Source of the DNA: Thermogemmatispora tikiterensis
Lineage (GTDB): Bacteria; Chloroflexota; Ktedonobacteria; Ktedonobacterales; Ktedonobacteraceae
DNA length: 64,000 bases
Assembly: GCF_003268475.1 (NCBI RefSeq)
Contig: NZ_MCIF01000002.1
Coordinates: forward strand, 3,642,671 to 3,706,670
Reading direction: 5' to 3'
Shown: positions 34,596 through 42,979 of the stretch, piece after piece
How positions within the stretch are numbered: position 1 is the first letter of the stretch
Layout of the letters: each line of letters begins with the position of its first letter
Notes under the pieces: generated by a model
What the model was told of the DNA's origin: nothing
Seen by the model: the letters and a program-made list of their open reading frames with translations, nothing else
Databases searched by the model: none
Translations under genes and position numbers: made by a program

Positions 34596-36518
34596 TCAAC
34601 GTACAAAGACCACAACAGCGCTGATGTTATCTTCTCCCCCATTTGCATTGGCTGCCTCTATCAACTGGGCACAGGCTGTCTGTGGATCTGGGGCTGTGTT
34701 GAGAATGCTCTCGATCTGTGGGTCGCGTACCATCTCCCAAAGCCCGTCCGAGCAACTCAGCAGGATGTCTCCCGGGTACAACTCTTGCTTGAAGAGATCG
34801 ATCTGCACGTTGGGGCGATCGCCCAGGCTGCGGAAGATCTGGCTACGCTGCGGATGGGTGTACACTTCGTCAGGCTGGAGCAAACCGCCGGCCACAAGCT
34901 GCCCCACGAGCGAGTGATCGGTCGTCCGCTGATAGAGTTGTCCGCCACGGACCATATAGGTACGACTATCGCCCACATTAACGATATACGAGTGGCGCCC
35001 CACAATCATAAAACCGGTCAGGGTGCAACCCATATCGGTCTTGTTCTGCTGGTTAATCTGGCAGAGGCGGCTGTTGGCCTCCTCGACGGCTTCCTGAAGC
35101 AAGCGCACAAGCTGGTCTTCCTCCGCGGGTGCCGGCGGTTGCTGGCTCTCCCTTTCGGCGCTCAGGGGGGCTGCCAGCAGGTCGCGGACAATGCGCTCGG
35201 CTATAGTATTGACGGCGACGCGGCTGGCAAGCTGACCGCTGGCATGTCCTCCCATGCCGTCGGCGACGATGAAGATACCCATTGGTTGGGAGATGGATTC
35301 GTGCGAGCGCTCCAGGAGGAGGACCAGGGTGCTGTCCTCGTTCGGCTGATCGCGGCGAAGGATGCCCGCGTCGGAGAGGGCCGCCGCCATCAAATGCACG
35401 CCCTCGGGGAAGGGATCGCGCTCGGCCTGCGGCTGCTCAACGGCGTAGGTGCGCCCTCCTTCAATGAAAGTGTTGATGATGTGACCTCCGGTGACCCGAG
35501 TCTCTGGGCTGGTCCGCTCGCCGCTAAATTCATGCAAAAGGTAGGGCATACCCAGCAATTCGGCGCCGCAATTGATGCAGAATTCGTCACCTTCGGCATT
35601 TTCCTGGCTGCCACAGTTCCAGCAGCGCTGGTAGCCCTGCTGGTCGGTGACCTGATAGATGCGCTCGTGTTCCTCTTCTCGTATGAGCTGGTTGATCAGG
35701 TAGCGCCCACCAAGGAGGGTGCCGCTCTCTAGCGGCCCGCTGCTCGCTCCTGCCATGACTTCGCTGCCGAGATTCTCTGCTTGCTGGCTCTTTGAATCCA
35801 ATCCAGCACTGGCTGCGGAGGTCTGCTCGGCAGCCTCTGGCTGAGCAGGTTGATCTGCTGATGATTGCTCTTCCACCGCGGTTGTTATCCCTTCTTGTGA
35901 TTGTTCTTCTATTGCTCCTTGCGCGGCTGACTCTGCTGGGCGGTCAGCCGCGCGGCTGACCGCAGCGGAGGCCGGTTGCTCGCTCTCGACAGACTGAGCT
36001 GCTGAGGTCCCCATCAGCTCGCCGCTGCTTGGTGGACTGCTCATCGCTGCCGCTGAGCCTGGCTCTGCCTGGCCACTTCTCTCGCCGGTCGCAGCCGCTG
36101 AAGCAGCGGGCTGCTCACTGGCGATGGTGCCACCCGGCGTCTCGGCTACCTTCTCGCTCATGCCCGGCGCAAGCAGAATGGTTGGTAAGTCGGCCACGTC
36201 CCTGGCCTCTTCTTCCGATCTGCTGCTTGCTTGCTGCTGCTGCTTTTGCTGACGTTCGGCCTCCTCCAGCTCGCGCTGCCAGCGCTGGCTATGGTAGGCC
36301 ATCATGCGCTCGGGAGTAAGGATCAGGGTCGGTGCCAGACTGGGGTCTTCCGGCTCCTGGCTGGTGGCGATGCGCTCCGCTCCTTGTGGTTGTCCAATTG
36401 ACTGCTCGGAAGCGGTGGAGCTTTCGCCGGCGGGGGTTTCCCGCGGAAGCGAGCGCCCACAGCTTTTGCAGAATTTTGCATCGTCGCGGTTGGGCGTGCT
36501 ACACACTGGACAGATCAT
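34596..36518 (-). CDS. PP2C-family Ser/Thr phosphatase with zinc ribbons and long disordered region
   Basis: Protein of 640 residues. An N-terminal zinc ribbon CPVCSTPNRDDAKFCKSCG (residues 3-21) precedes a 240-residue Ala/Glu/Gln/Ser-rich region, then a second ribbon CWNCGSQENAEGDEFCINCG (near 295-315) and a PP2C domain (about 375-640). Phosphatase motifs are NEDSTLVLLLE, FIVADGMGGHASGQ (metal-binding Asp-Gly), VNVGDSRTYMVRGG, TDHSLVGQLV and ILLSCSDGLWEMVRD. All metal ligands look intact. It should remove phosphate placed by the kinase encoded upstream. Good GGAG site before ATG 36518. Confidence 0.92.
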   Translation of the reverse strand: MICPVCSTPNRDDAKFCKSCGRSLPRETPAGESSTASEQSIGQPQGAERIATSQEPEDPSLAPTLILTPERMMAYHSQRWQRELEEAERQQKQQQQASSRSEEEARDVADLPTILLAPGMSEKVAETPGGTIASEQPAASAAATGERSGQAEPGSAAAMSSPPSSGELMGTSAAQSVESEQPASAAVSRAADRPAESAAQGAIEEQSQEGITTAVEEQSSADQPAQPEAAEQTSAASAGLDSKSQQAENLGSEVMAGASSGPLESGTLLGGRYLINQLIREEEHERIYQVTDQQGYQRCWNCGSQENAEGDEFCINCGAELLGMPYLLHEFSGERTSPETRVTGGHIINTFIEGGRTYAVEQPQAERDPFPEGVHLMAAALSDAGILRRDQPNEDSTLVLLLERSHESISQPMGIFIVADGMGGHASGQLASRVAVNTIAERIVRDLLAAPLSAERESQQPPAPAEEDQLVRLLQEAVEEANSRLCQINQQNKTDMGCTLTGFMIVGRHSYIVNVGDSRTYMVRGGQLYQRTTDHSLVGQLVAGGLLQPDEVYTHPQRSQIFRSLGDRPNVQIDLFKQELYPGDILLSCSDGLWEMVRDPQIESILNTAPDPQTACAQLIEAANANGGEDNISAVVVFVR

Positions 36519-36640
36519 ACCTGCTCTCCTCGCTCTCTGAGACAGATTCGGTCCTCTCTTCTCCTGGTGTTCGGCTCAGGAGTGGCTGGCGACGATCCTT
36601 TCATTCATTGCTGTCTTGTTGATGCTCCAGGTCAGGCTCA

Positions 36641-38647
36641 TCACAGCTGCTTTTGCAGACGCAGCGCCTCGGCGCTGTTGGGATCGCGCTGGAGGGCCTC
36701 GCGGAGCATTTGTCTGGCTTCCACCTTTTTACGCATTTTCAGGTAGCACGTGGCCATGGCGCTATAGATCTCGGCTCGCTCGGGATCGCGTTGCCGCGCC
36801 TGTTCAAGGGCGCTGAGGGCCTGATTCCACTGGTTGGCGCGCATGTGAGCGCGACCTAACTCATACCAGCCGTCCACGTGTGAGGGGTCGCAACGCGTGG
36901 CCTCCTGGAGGACGCGGATCGCCGAGTTGTACTGGCGTGTTTCGCTGTAAAGGCGCCCCAGGGCGAGCAAAATGAGGGCGTGATCGGGATTAATCTTGAG
37001 ACCTTCGAGCAGGTAGCCCTCGGCTTCGCGATGGTAGCCCTGTTTCATGGCCACCTGCCCTAGCTGATAATAGATGGCGGCGTCCTGGGGGGCAATGCGC
37101 TGTGCCTCTTTGAAAGCGGCCTCGGCCTTGGGATAAAGGCCCAGGTCGAGATAGCAGAGGCCGAGCTGGAAGTGGGCATCCAGGGCGTTCTGCCGGTTAT
37201 TGACCGCCTGGGCGAAGTACTCAGCAGCATGCGTCATGTTTTCATGAAAAAGCTTCTCATCTTTATCGCGCAGGGACTGAGCGTACTGACGATAAGCTCG
37301 GGCCAGGCTGTAGAGTACGTCGTAGGTAGGGCGACCCAGGGCCAGCGCTTGCTTGAATTCCTCAATCGCCTCGACGTAGTGCCGGTTGTTGAGATCTTGC
37401 AAGCCGCGTCGATAGAAGGCCAGCGGGTCGTTGCTGACCGGGGCACCGACGGAGACGGGACGGGCGCGGATCGGCTGGCGCACGACGCCTGCTGGCAGTG
37501 AGGCGTAAGCTTGTGCCTGCAGGCGTACATTGGGGGGGACCGTGGCCGCTCCCTGGAACAGGGGCTGACCATCACGCTTGCAGAATTTGGCCCCCGGGCG
37601 GTTCTGCAGGCCGCAGCGGGGACAAATGGGCCCCTGGCCCTGGGGAGCCTGGGGCAGCGACGCCGCTGGTGTGGCTGCCTGTCCACCTATTGCCGGCACC
37701 ACAATGGTGGCGTTGGGTGAGATCGCCGGAATGTGAATGGTAGCGGGCGCCGCCTGACCAGGCAGACACTGCTGCAAGGCTACTCGCATGGCCTCGGCGC
37801 TCTGAAAGCGATGGGCCGGGTCCTGCTGCATGGCTTTGATAATCACCTGCTCGATCGGGCAGATGATGCGCCCGTCTACCTGGATCGTGCGCAACTTCGG
37901 ATTCCTGGCGCGAATGCTGCCCGGAGCCGGCGTCTGCATCGGCTCCGGCTCCTGGTTGGTCAGCAGGTGATACATGGTGGCCCCAAGCGAATAGATATCC
38001 GAGCGGGCGTCGGTTTGAACCAGACGACCGGGGTTCTGAGGTGAGCGCTTCTGGCCCGGAGCAGTAATTGAGCCAAGATGCTCGGGCGAGGCATAAGAGA
38101 TGGTGCCCAGGTTCTCTGTGTTGGTCCGCTTATTCGGGTTGAAGCGGCGGGCAATCCCAAAGTCGATCAGCTGCACATCGCCCTCCGGCGTGATCATGAT
38201 ATTGCCGGGCTTGAGGTCGCGTAGTATGATCGGCGGGTTACGCGAGTGGATGTAGCTGAGGGCCTCACAGACCTTCATCATCCAGCGAATGACCTGTTCC
38301 TCATCGAGCGGCCCCTTGTTCTCTTCCAGGATCTTATCGAGGCTTTTACCGGGCACAAATTCCATGACGAAGTAGTAATTGCCCCGTTCCTGGAAGCTGA
38401 CAATCAACGAGGGGATATTGGGATGCTTGAGATTGAACATCAAATCAATCTCTTTATTAAAGCGCTCGATGGCGGCTTTGCGCTCCTCCTCTGGCATGGC
38501 CGGGTTGATGAGCAGCTCCTTGACCGCGCGATAAAAGCCGGGGCGATCAACCTGCTCGACCTTGTAGACGGTGCCCATCCCGCCTTCGCCGAGCACTTCA
38601 ACAACGCGGAATTTACCATCGAGAATTGTGCCGATCGGGAGAGCCAT
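36641..38647 (-). CDS. Ser/Thr protein kinase with zinc ribbon and TPR repeats
   Basis: Hanks-type kinase of 668 residues. The kinase domain (about 12-290) has the glycine loop LGEGGMGTVYK, Lys43 in AVKELL, LRDLKPGNIM in place of HRDLKP, and DFG in LIDFGIARRF. The HRD histidine is Leu, a known type of variation in bacterial kinases; the Asp and Lys remain. A ribbon CPRCGLQNRPGAKFCKRDG follows (about 345), and the C-terminal half holds five or more TPRs (e.g. ALDAHFQLGLCYLDLGLYPKAEAAF). No membrane helix is seen, so it is cytosolic. It is flanked by two PP2C genes in the same direction, a kinase/phosphatase module. Confidence 0.93.
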   Translation of the reverse strand: MALPIGTILDGKFRVVEVLGEGGMGTVYKVEQVDRPGFYRAVKELLINPAMPEEERKAAIERFNKEIDLMFNLKHPNIPSLIVSFQERGNYYFVMEFVPGKSLDKILEENKGPLDEEQVIRWMMKVCEALSYIHSRNPPIILRDLKPGNIMITPEGDVQLIDFGIARRFNPNKRTNTENLGTISYASPEHLGSITAPGQKRSPQNPGRLVQTDARSDIYSLGATMYHLLTNQEPEPMQTPAPGSIRARNPKLRTIQVDGRIICPIEQVIIKAMQQDPAHRFQSAEAMRVALQQCLPGQAAPATIHIPAISPNATIVVPAIGGQAATPAASLPQAPQGQGPICPRCGLQNRPGAKFCKRDGQPLFQGAATVPPNVRLQAQAYASLPAGVVRQPIRARPVSVGAPVSNDPLAFYRRGLQDLNNRHYVEAIEEFKQALALGRPTYDVLYSLARAYRQYAQSLRDKDEKLFHENMTHAAEYFAQAVNNRQNALDAHFQLGLCYLDLGLYPKAEAAFKEAQRIAPQDAAIYYQLGQVAMKQGYHREAEGYLLEGLKINPDHALILLALGRLYSETRQYNSAIRVLQEATRCDPSHVDGWYELGRAHMRANQWNQALSALEQARQRDPERAEIYSAMATCYLKMRKKVEARQMLREALQRDPNSAEALRLQKQL

Positions 38648-38670
38648 AGCGCTTTCTTCCTCAACCGCCT

Positions 38671-39600
38671 TCAGGCCGCCTCGACGCGCACGACAAGGGC
38701 GGTGATATTATCTTCGCCCCCGTGTGCGTTGGCCAGAGCGATCAACTGATCGCAGATGTCCTGAAGGGACTTCTGTTCGCTTAAGGTTTTGCAGATTTCA
38801 TCATCGCGGACCATTTCCCAAAGCCCATCACTACAGAGAAGCAACATATCGCCAGGCTGCAAGCGCTCCTGAAAGATGTCTACCTCGACCTGCCGGCGGC
38901 CCGCTCCTAGCGAGCGATAGATGAGATTGCGCTGAGGATGAGTGTAAATCTCTTCAGGCGAAATCTGGTGAGCTTCGACCAGCTTGGCCACCAGCGAATG
39001 GTCTCGTGTCAATGGCTTGAGCTGGCCATGACGCAGCAGGTAGGTCCGGCTGTCACCAACGTTGGCGATGTAGGCTGTGCCCTGGTAAACCAGGGCCGCG
39101 GTGACGGTACAGCCCAGTCCCCGGGCCTCTCTTCGCTGCTCGCCGTGGTGGATGATGGCGCTGTTGGCCTGCCTGATGGCGTTCACAAGCCGCTCTTCAA
39201 CGGAGCGCAACAGCGGCGTCTCAGGTAGTTTGATCGTCAGTCGCGCCTGTTGCTCCGGGGCGGGTGAATGATGAGGAACGGCTTCCTGGCTGCCCCTTAC
39301 CGCGGGTGCCTCCTCGGCTGGGGGAGCCAGTTTCACGGTCGGCTGCTCTTCTATCGGAGGAGCAAGCTGAATGGTTGGTTGCTCACTAAGCGGCTGGAAA
39401 AAGCTGTCGAGGGCCTGGCTGATCGTTTCTACCGCCAGGCGGCTGGCAACTTCCCCGGCGCGGTAGCCCCCCATTCCATCGGCGACGATGAAAAGGGCCA
39501 CATCCCCCTCTGAGCTAATCCTCCGATAGGCGCAGTCTTCATTCTGTTCTCGTTGCCGACCAACATCGGTTTTATCCGCGGCAAGCAGTTTCAATGGCAT
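38671..39600 (-). CDS. PP2C-family Ser/Thr phosphatase (Stp1-like)
   Basis: Phosphatase of 309 residues. PP2C motifs are DVGRQREQNEDCAY, FIVADGMGGYRAGEVAS, a VNAIRQANSAI helix, ANVGDSRTYLLRHG, TRDHSLVAKLV and MLLLCSDGLWEMVRDDEI; the C-terminus has NAHGGEDNITALVV. A Pro/Glu-rich insertion with repeated EEQPTVKLAPP-like words lies at about 75-125. The start is ATG 39600 with GAGGT 8 bases upstream; ATG 39615 is possible. Its stop is 23 bases before the kinase start, so the two are co-transcribed and this phosphatase probably opposes the kinase. Confidence 0.92.
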   Translation of the reverse strand: MPLKLLAADKTDVGRQREQNEDCAYRRISSEGDVALFIVADGMGGYRAGEVASRLAVETISQALDSFFQPLSEQPTIQLAPPIEEQPTVKLAPPAEEAPAVRGSQEAVPHHSPAPEQQARLTIKLPETPLLRSVEERLVNAIRQANSAIIHHGEQRREARGLGCTVTAALVYQGTAYIANVGDSRTYLLRHGQLKPLTRDHSLVAKLVEAHQISPEEIYTHPQRNLIYRSLGAGRRQVEVDIFQERLQPGDMLLLCSDGLWEMVRDDEICKTLSEQKSLQDICDQLIALANAHGGEDNITALVVRVEAA

Positions 39601-39770
39601 GGTCGAATACCTCATGCAGGCGGGCTTTTCTGCCTGTATTTCACTGTTTGTTTACTATAGCATAACTCATATTTATGGGGGAGGTGAAAGGCACAGACCG
39701 CCTCTACCTACGTCATTTAAAAAGGGTTCAGGAAACTCTCATTACTGTATCATCTAGCCTTGACACTAGT

Positions 39771-40361
39771 CTATACGTGGCATGGATGCGAAGGTTGTAG
39801 CCCGGGGGCGGAGAGGTAGGAGCGCGGCTGCTGGTCCAGGGTCCACCACAGAAGAGCAGCCAGCGCAATCGCCAGACCTATTCCCGCAAGGACCAATTGC
39901 CCCATCAGGCCAACAATGACCAGAAGCAGACCCGCAGCCGTTGCCAGCGGGCAAAAGCTCGTCTGATGGCTCACGGCCTCTGCGACCACAGGCTGGGCCG
40001 TGAGCCGCTCTTTGATTAATGCATAGAGAAAACGTGCATCGAAAGGCTTACGTACGTAAAACGTAGTTTCATCTCGCGGAAACCAAGGCGTTTCCCAATC
40101 CCAAGACAAGGCGATGGCTGTCGCTCCGGCAAACTGCGGTTGAGCGCGCAGGATCTGCAGGAGAGAAGCATCTTGCCTGCGACCGGTATCGATGTCTATG
40201 ACCAGAAGTGCTGGTTGATAATCAGGTGAGAGAGAGGGCCAGTGCTGGGGATCGGTCGCGATGACCGAGATCCCTTGTTGTTGCAAGCCCAGGGTGATCA
40301 GGCGCCGTAGGGAGGCTTCTGCCTCGATCAACAGGACGGTTTGGGTGGGCGAATCTGCCAT
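39771..40361 (-). CDS. Receiver-domain protein with C-terminal membrane anchor
   Basis: Protein of 196 residues. The receiver-like part (1-125) starts QTVLLIEAEASLRRLITLGLQQQG, with Glu residues where the acidic pair normally lies, a possible phospho-acceptor Asp in LLVIDIDTGR and a Lys in VRKPFDARF. Two hydrophobic segments follow: PLATAAGLLLVIVGLMGQL and AGIGLAIALAALLWW (about 138-175). A receiver tied to the membrane by its C-terminus has no usual output domain. GGAGG lies 10 bases before ATG 40361. It lies upstream of the PP2C/kinase genes in the same direction, 170 bases away. Confidence 0.7.
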   Translation of the reverse strand: MADSPTQTVLLIEAEASLRRLITLGLQQQGISVIATDPQHWPSLSPDYQPALLVIDIDTGRRQDASLLQILRAQPQFAGATAIALSWDWETPWFPRDETTFYVRKPFDARFLYALIKERLTAQPVVAEAVSHQTSFCPLATAAGLLLVIVGLMGQLVLAGIGLAIALAALLWWTLDQQPRSYLSAPGLQPSHPCHV

Positions 40362-41179
40362 TGCTCTCTGGCCTCCTACTCAGCGGCGGCTTGTCATGGA
40401 CAGTCATGAGCAGAGACTGGTTTCCTTCCTGCAGAGTGGCCTCCTCTGTGGCAGCCTCTCTACGGGCAGACTATGATCTCCCCTGTCAAGATACTACGCT
40501 ATGATCCCAAGCGATCTAGACATGAGCCTGCAGCGGCGCCTTTCTCTTCTCCTCGGCTATAGCCGCGGGCCAGCCGAAGTGGACCTGCCAGGGGCTATCG
40601 CCATCCCCCTAAAGGATACGTTTCGGTCTGGCGAGCGGTTACAGAATGTTGAGTTGAGAGGGAGTCTGGCCCCAACAGGCGAAGGTCCGATCTCTGTCTT
40701 CGCGGTCGCAAGTGCTTTTGCATCCGGCAGAGCAAGATGGCCTAAGCCGGCCAGGTGAGCAGAGGGAGTAGCGGCAGGCCGCTGCGTCTATTGCTCCCGG
40801 GAAACAAAGAAAGGAGGCGAGCAAAAGCAACCGCTTTTGCTCGCCTTGCTTGCGTCGCCTCAGCTCAAAAAGAATCTCCAAAACGACTGGCAGTCTGGCA
40901 GCCAGGCCTAGTCGTTGGCATGAGGAAAACAGGGCCAGGGCTATCGATTAAGCACAGAAACCCTCTCCCTGCTATGTTCTCGCTCGTCCCGCAGGGCCGG
41001 ATGAGCGACTGATTTGACTGGCCAGTAAAGTCACTGGCCAGATAGACGGGTCCTATGATCAGCTGACAGGTGCGTTCAACACCCAGGCTAAGCCGGAGGC
41101 GAGAGATGGAGTGGGGAACGGGTCGGACAGCCTTTGAACGGCCAAAGAAACATCCCCCGGCCCGGAACCGAGACCGAGA
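40362..41179. other. Gene-free stretch with one strong hairpin
   Basis: About 820 bases between two leftward genes. Open frames here are short, lack sites and are composition noise. The only clear element is the hairpin at 40816-40845. Confidence 0.5.
40816..40845 (-). terminator. 13-bp perfect hairpin, probable terminator
   Basis: GGCGAGCAAAAGC (40816-40828) pairs exactly with GCTTTTGCTCGCC (40833-40845) around AACC. Read leftward, a T/C-rich run (TCCTTTCTTTGTTTC) follows, which fits a terminator for transcripts coming from the BON gene 335 bases to the right. Confidence 0.6.
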
Positions 41180-41992
41180 CTAGCCCTTTCCGACTTTCCC
41201 CTTTGTGCGACCCAGCTCGCCTGGGATATCCTCATTCAGGCCAATGTGGTTCACCACTACACGCACGCCAGGGATCTGGATCAGCTCATCCTCCAGCAGG
41301 TACTTCATCTGGCGCGTAGGCACTTCGCCGTAGAGGTGAAGGACATAGTTTTCAACCAGCACCCGCAGGTCTGTGGCGCCCTCCAGCTTGCCCGCCTCTT
41401 GTAGCTTAGCAATGCGGCGGTTGGCCTCGTTGAGGATGGCATCCTCAGCGATAATGAAGTTGCGCACATCGATCACATGGGGCAGCTTACGAATCTCTTC
41501 CTCGATAGCCTGCTTCTGAGCCTCCAGCTCCACCTTACCGTAGAGGGCCAGGACCACACCCTCCTGCTCTACCTCCACGTTGACCGGGTGGGCACTCCAG
41601 GCCAGATCTCCACGCACCACCAGGCGATCGACAATCTCCTGGGCCTGCTCGCGCACCGCCTCGGCTAGCGGACTGACCTCGCCCTCGGCGGTGCCGACAC
41701 CGAAACCGGGGTAGGCCTCGGCATGAGCATGAGCCTGCGGGTCTTCCAGTCCCCAGCCGACGATCCCGATGAGCGTGCCCAGCGCACCAAGTAAGGCCAG
41801 CACCGGCGTCTGATCGATGATCAGCAGGCCGATGAAGGTCACAAAGATTGACACGCTGGCGATCAGCGGCCAGTAGCTAGGAATGGGCAGGTGATGCTCT
41901 CCTGCCCCCTCATGCTCCTCCTCATAGGCCGGGAGGAGCGTGGCGGTCAGGTCACCTGTCGAGAGATTGATGCCTTGCAGGTGAGTTTCCAT
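41180..41992 (-). CDS. Membrane protein: oxidase subunit-IV-like helices plus two BON domains
   Basis: Protein of 270 residues. The N-terminal part has HHLPIPSYWPLIASVSIF and LALLGALGTLIGIVGWGLE, two adjacent membrane helices (about 37-80) that resemble the small subunit encoded at 49616. The soluble remainder holds two BON domains: one with VNVEVEQEGVVLALYGKVELEAQ and LPHVIDVRNFI, another with LRVLVENYVLHLYGEVPT and IPGVRVVVNHIGL. BON domains usually bind membranes or lipids. The start is ATG 41992; a longer frame to 42304 lacks family character. Located at the left edge of the oxidase region, so a role in the oxidase is possible, but unproven. Confidence 0.72.
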   Translation of the reverse strand: METHLQGINLSTGDLTATLLPAYEEEHEGAGEHHLPIPSYWPLIASVSIFVTFIGLLIIDQTPVLALLGALGTLIGIVGWGLEDPQAHAHAEAYPGFGVGTAEGEVSPLAEAVREQAQEIVDRLVVRGDLAWSAHPVNVEVEQEGVVLALYGKVELEAQKQAIEEEIRKLPHVIDVRNFIIAEDAILNEANRRIAKLQEAGKLEGATDLRVLVENYVLHLYGEVPTRQMKYLLEDELIQIPGVRVVVNHIGLNEDIPGELGRTKGKVGKG

Positions 41993-42303
41993 ACTTATCG
42001 CATCTCCGCGAAATCTTTCTACTGCAGAATAAATAGCGTACGAGCGCGGACAGATTGCAAGAGTCCCCTCCTTTTCTAAGGATAGCAGGAGAGGAAGGTT
42101 CTTGCAAGCCAGGCCCCACAGCTTCAGGCTTTCAGACAGGGGCCCCATCCTCTCCATAGCTCTTCTTTTGGGCGCGGCGTCTTGCCCTGCCCTGGCCTGT
42201 CTGCTGCCGCCAGTAACGCCGAACCTCTCCCGTCCTGTTGTCTGCCTGGGCCTTGACTCCGGCCTGAAGAGCGAGCCTGGCTGGCTGGCTGGCTGCGCTG
42301 GCA
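41993..42303. other. Spacer upstream of the BON gene
   Basis: About 310 bases. The open frame here is only the upstream extension of the BON gene and is not supported. An AT-rich stretch at 42010-42085 may contain the BON gene promoter; no clear boxes. CTGGCTGGCTGGCTGG near 42280 is a short tandem repeat. Confidence 0.3.
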
Positions 42304-42969
42304 CTACTCCTTAAGCAGTATTTTCAGGTCGCTCGTTAGCTGAGATGGGTCGAAGTCATCGCTCAGGAGGACGCGCTCACGCCCCTGTTTATCCAGCACA
42401 TAGAGCACGGCAGTATGGGACACCGAACCGCTGCTACTATTGGCGGTAGCCGCCTCGGCATCGATACTATAAGCGCTCCAGATAGGCGAGAGAGCTGAGC
42501 GCGAGCCGATCAAGAAGTGCCAGTAGGCGGTCATCTTGTGCGTATTCGAAAAGGCCAGAGCGGCGGACTGGGTATCGCCTACCGGGTCGACGCTTACAGC
42601 CAGGACCGCCACGCGCTGGGCCTCGCTGCCGAGCTGCTGCATGACTGTATGCAGCTTATCGGCGGTCAAGGGGCAGACCGTTGGGCAGTGAGTATAGAGA
42701 AAGGTGATCACCACCGGCTTCCCCTTGAACTCTGCCAGTGAGACGGAATGGCCGAACTGATCTGTGAGCTGGAAACCAGGGGCAGGTCGACCATCCAGCA
42801 GCGTCCCCTGCAGCCCAGAGCTGTTAGCGGTGGGCTGAGCTGCAGGCTGGCCGCTGGCGCTCCCTCCCTGGCCGGCCCGCAAGTTCAGCACAGCCACCAC
42901 GAGGACCACCAGCAAGGCCATTGTCAATACCGAAAGGCGTGAAGCCAGACGCCAGTTCAGCCACCTCAC
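42304..42969 (-). CDS. SCO1/SenC-family copper chaperone
   Basis: Membrane-anchored thioredoxin-like protein of 221 residues. An N-terminal signal anchor (about 8-32) is followed by a Gly/Ala/Gln linker and a SCO domain with FQLTDQFGHSVSLAEFKGKPVVITFLYTHCPTVCPLT: the CPTVC pair (C-x3-C) is the copper/redox site, and the conserved late His lies in SVSHTAVLYVLD. GTG start at 42969 with GGAG 7 bases upstream. The stop of the upstream fused ctaA-ctaB gene is 10 bases away. SCO proteins deliver copper to the CuA site of cytochrome oxidase subunit II, which is encoded 3.5 kb to the right. Confidence 0.93.
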   Translation of the reverse strand: MRWLNWRLASRLSVLTMALLVVLVVAVLNLRAGQGGSASGQPAAQPTANSSGLQGTLLDGRPAPGFQLTDQFGHSVSLAEFKGKPVVITFLYTHCPTVCPLTADKLHTVMQQLGSEAQRVAVLAVSVDPVGDTQSAALAFSNTHKMTAYWHFLIGSRSALSPIWSAYSIDAEAATANSSSGSVSHTAVLYVLDKQGRERVLLSDDFDPSQLTSDLKILLKE

Positions 42970-42979
42970 GGCTCAGCTC

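Noticed and set aside
42000-42303. N-terminal extension of the BON protein up to 42304
   Set aside because: No family similarity, Arg/Pro-rich, and the well-formed N-terminus at 41992 precedes the membrane helices.
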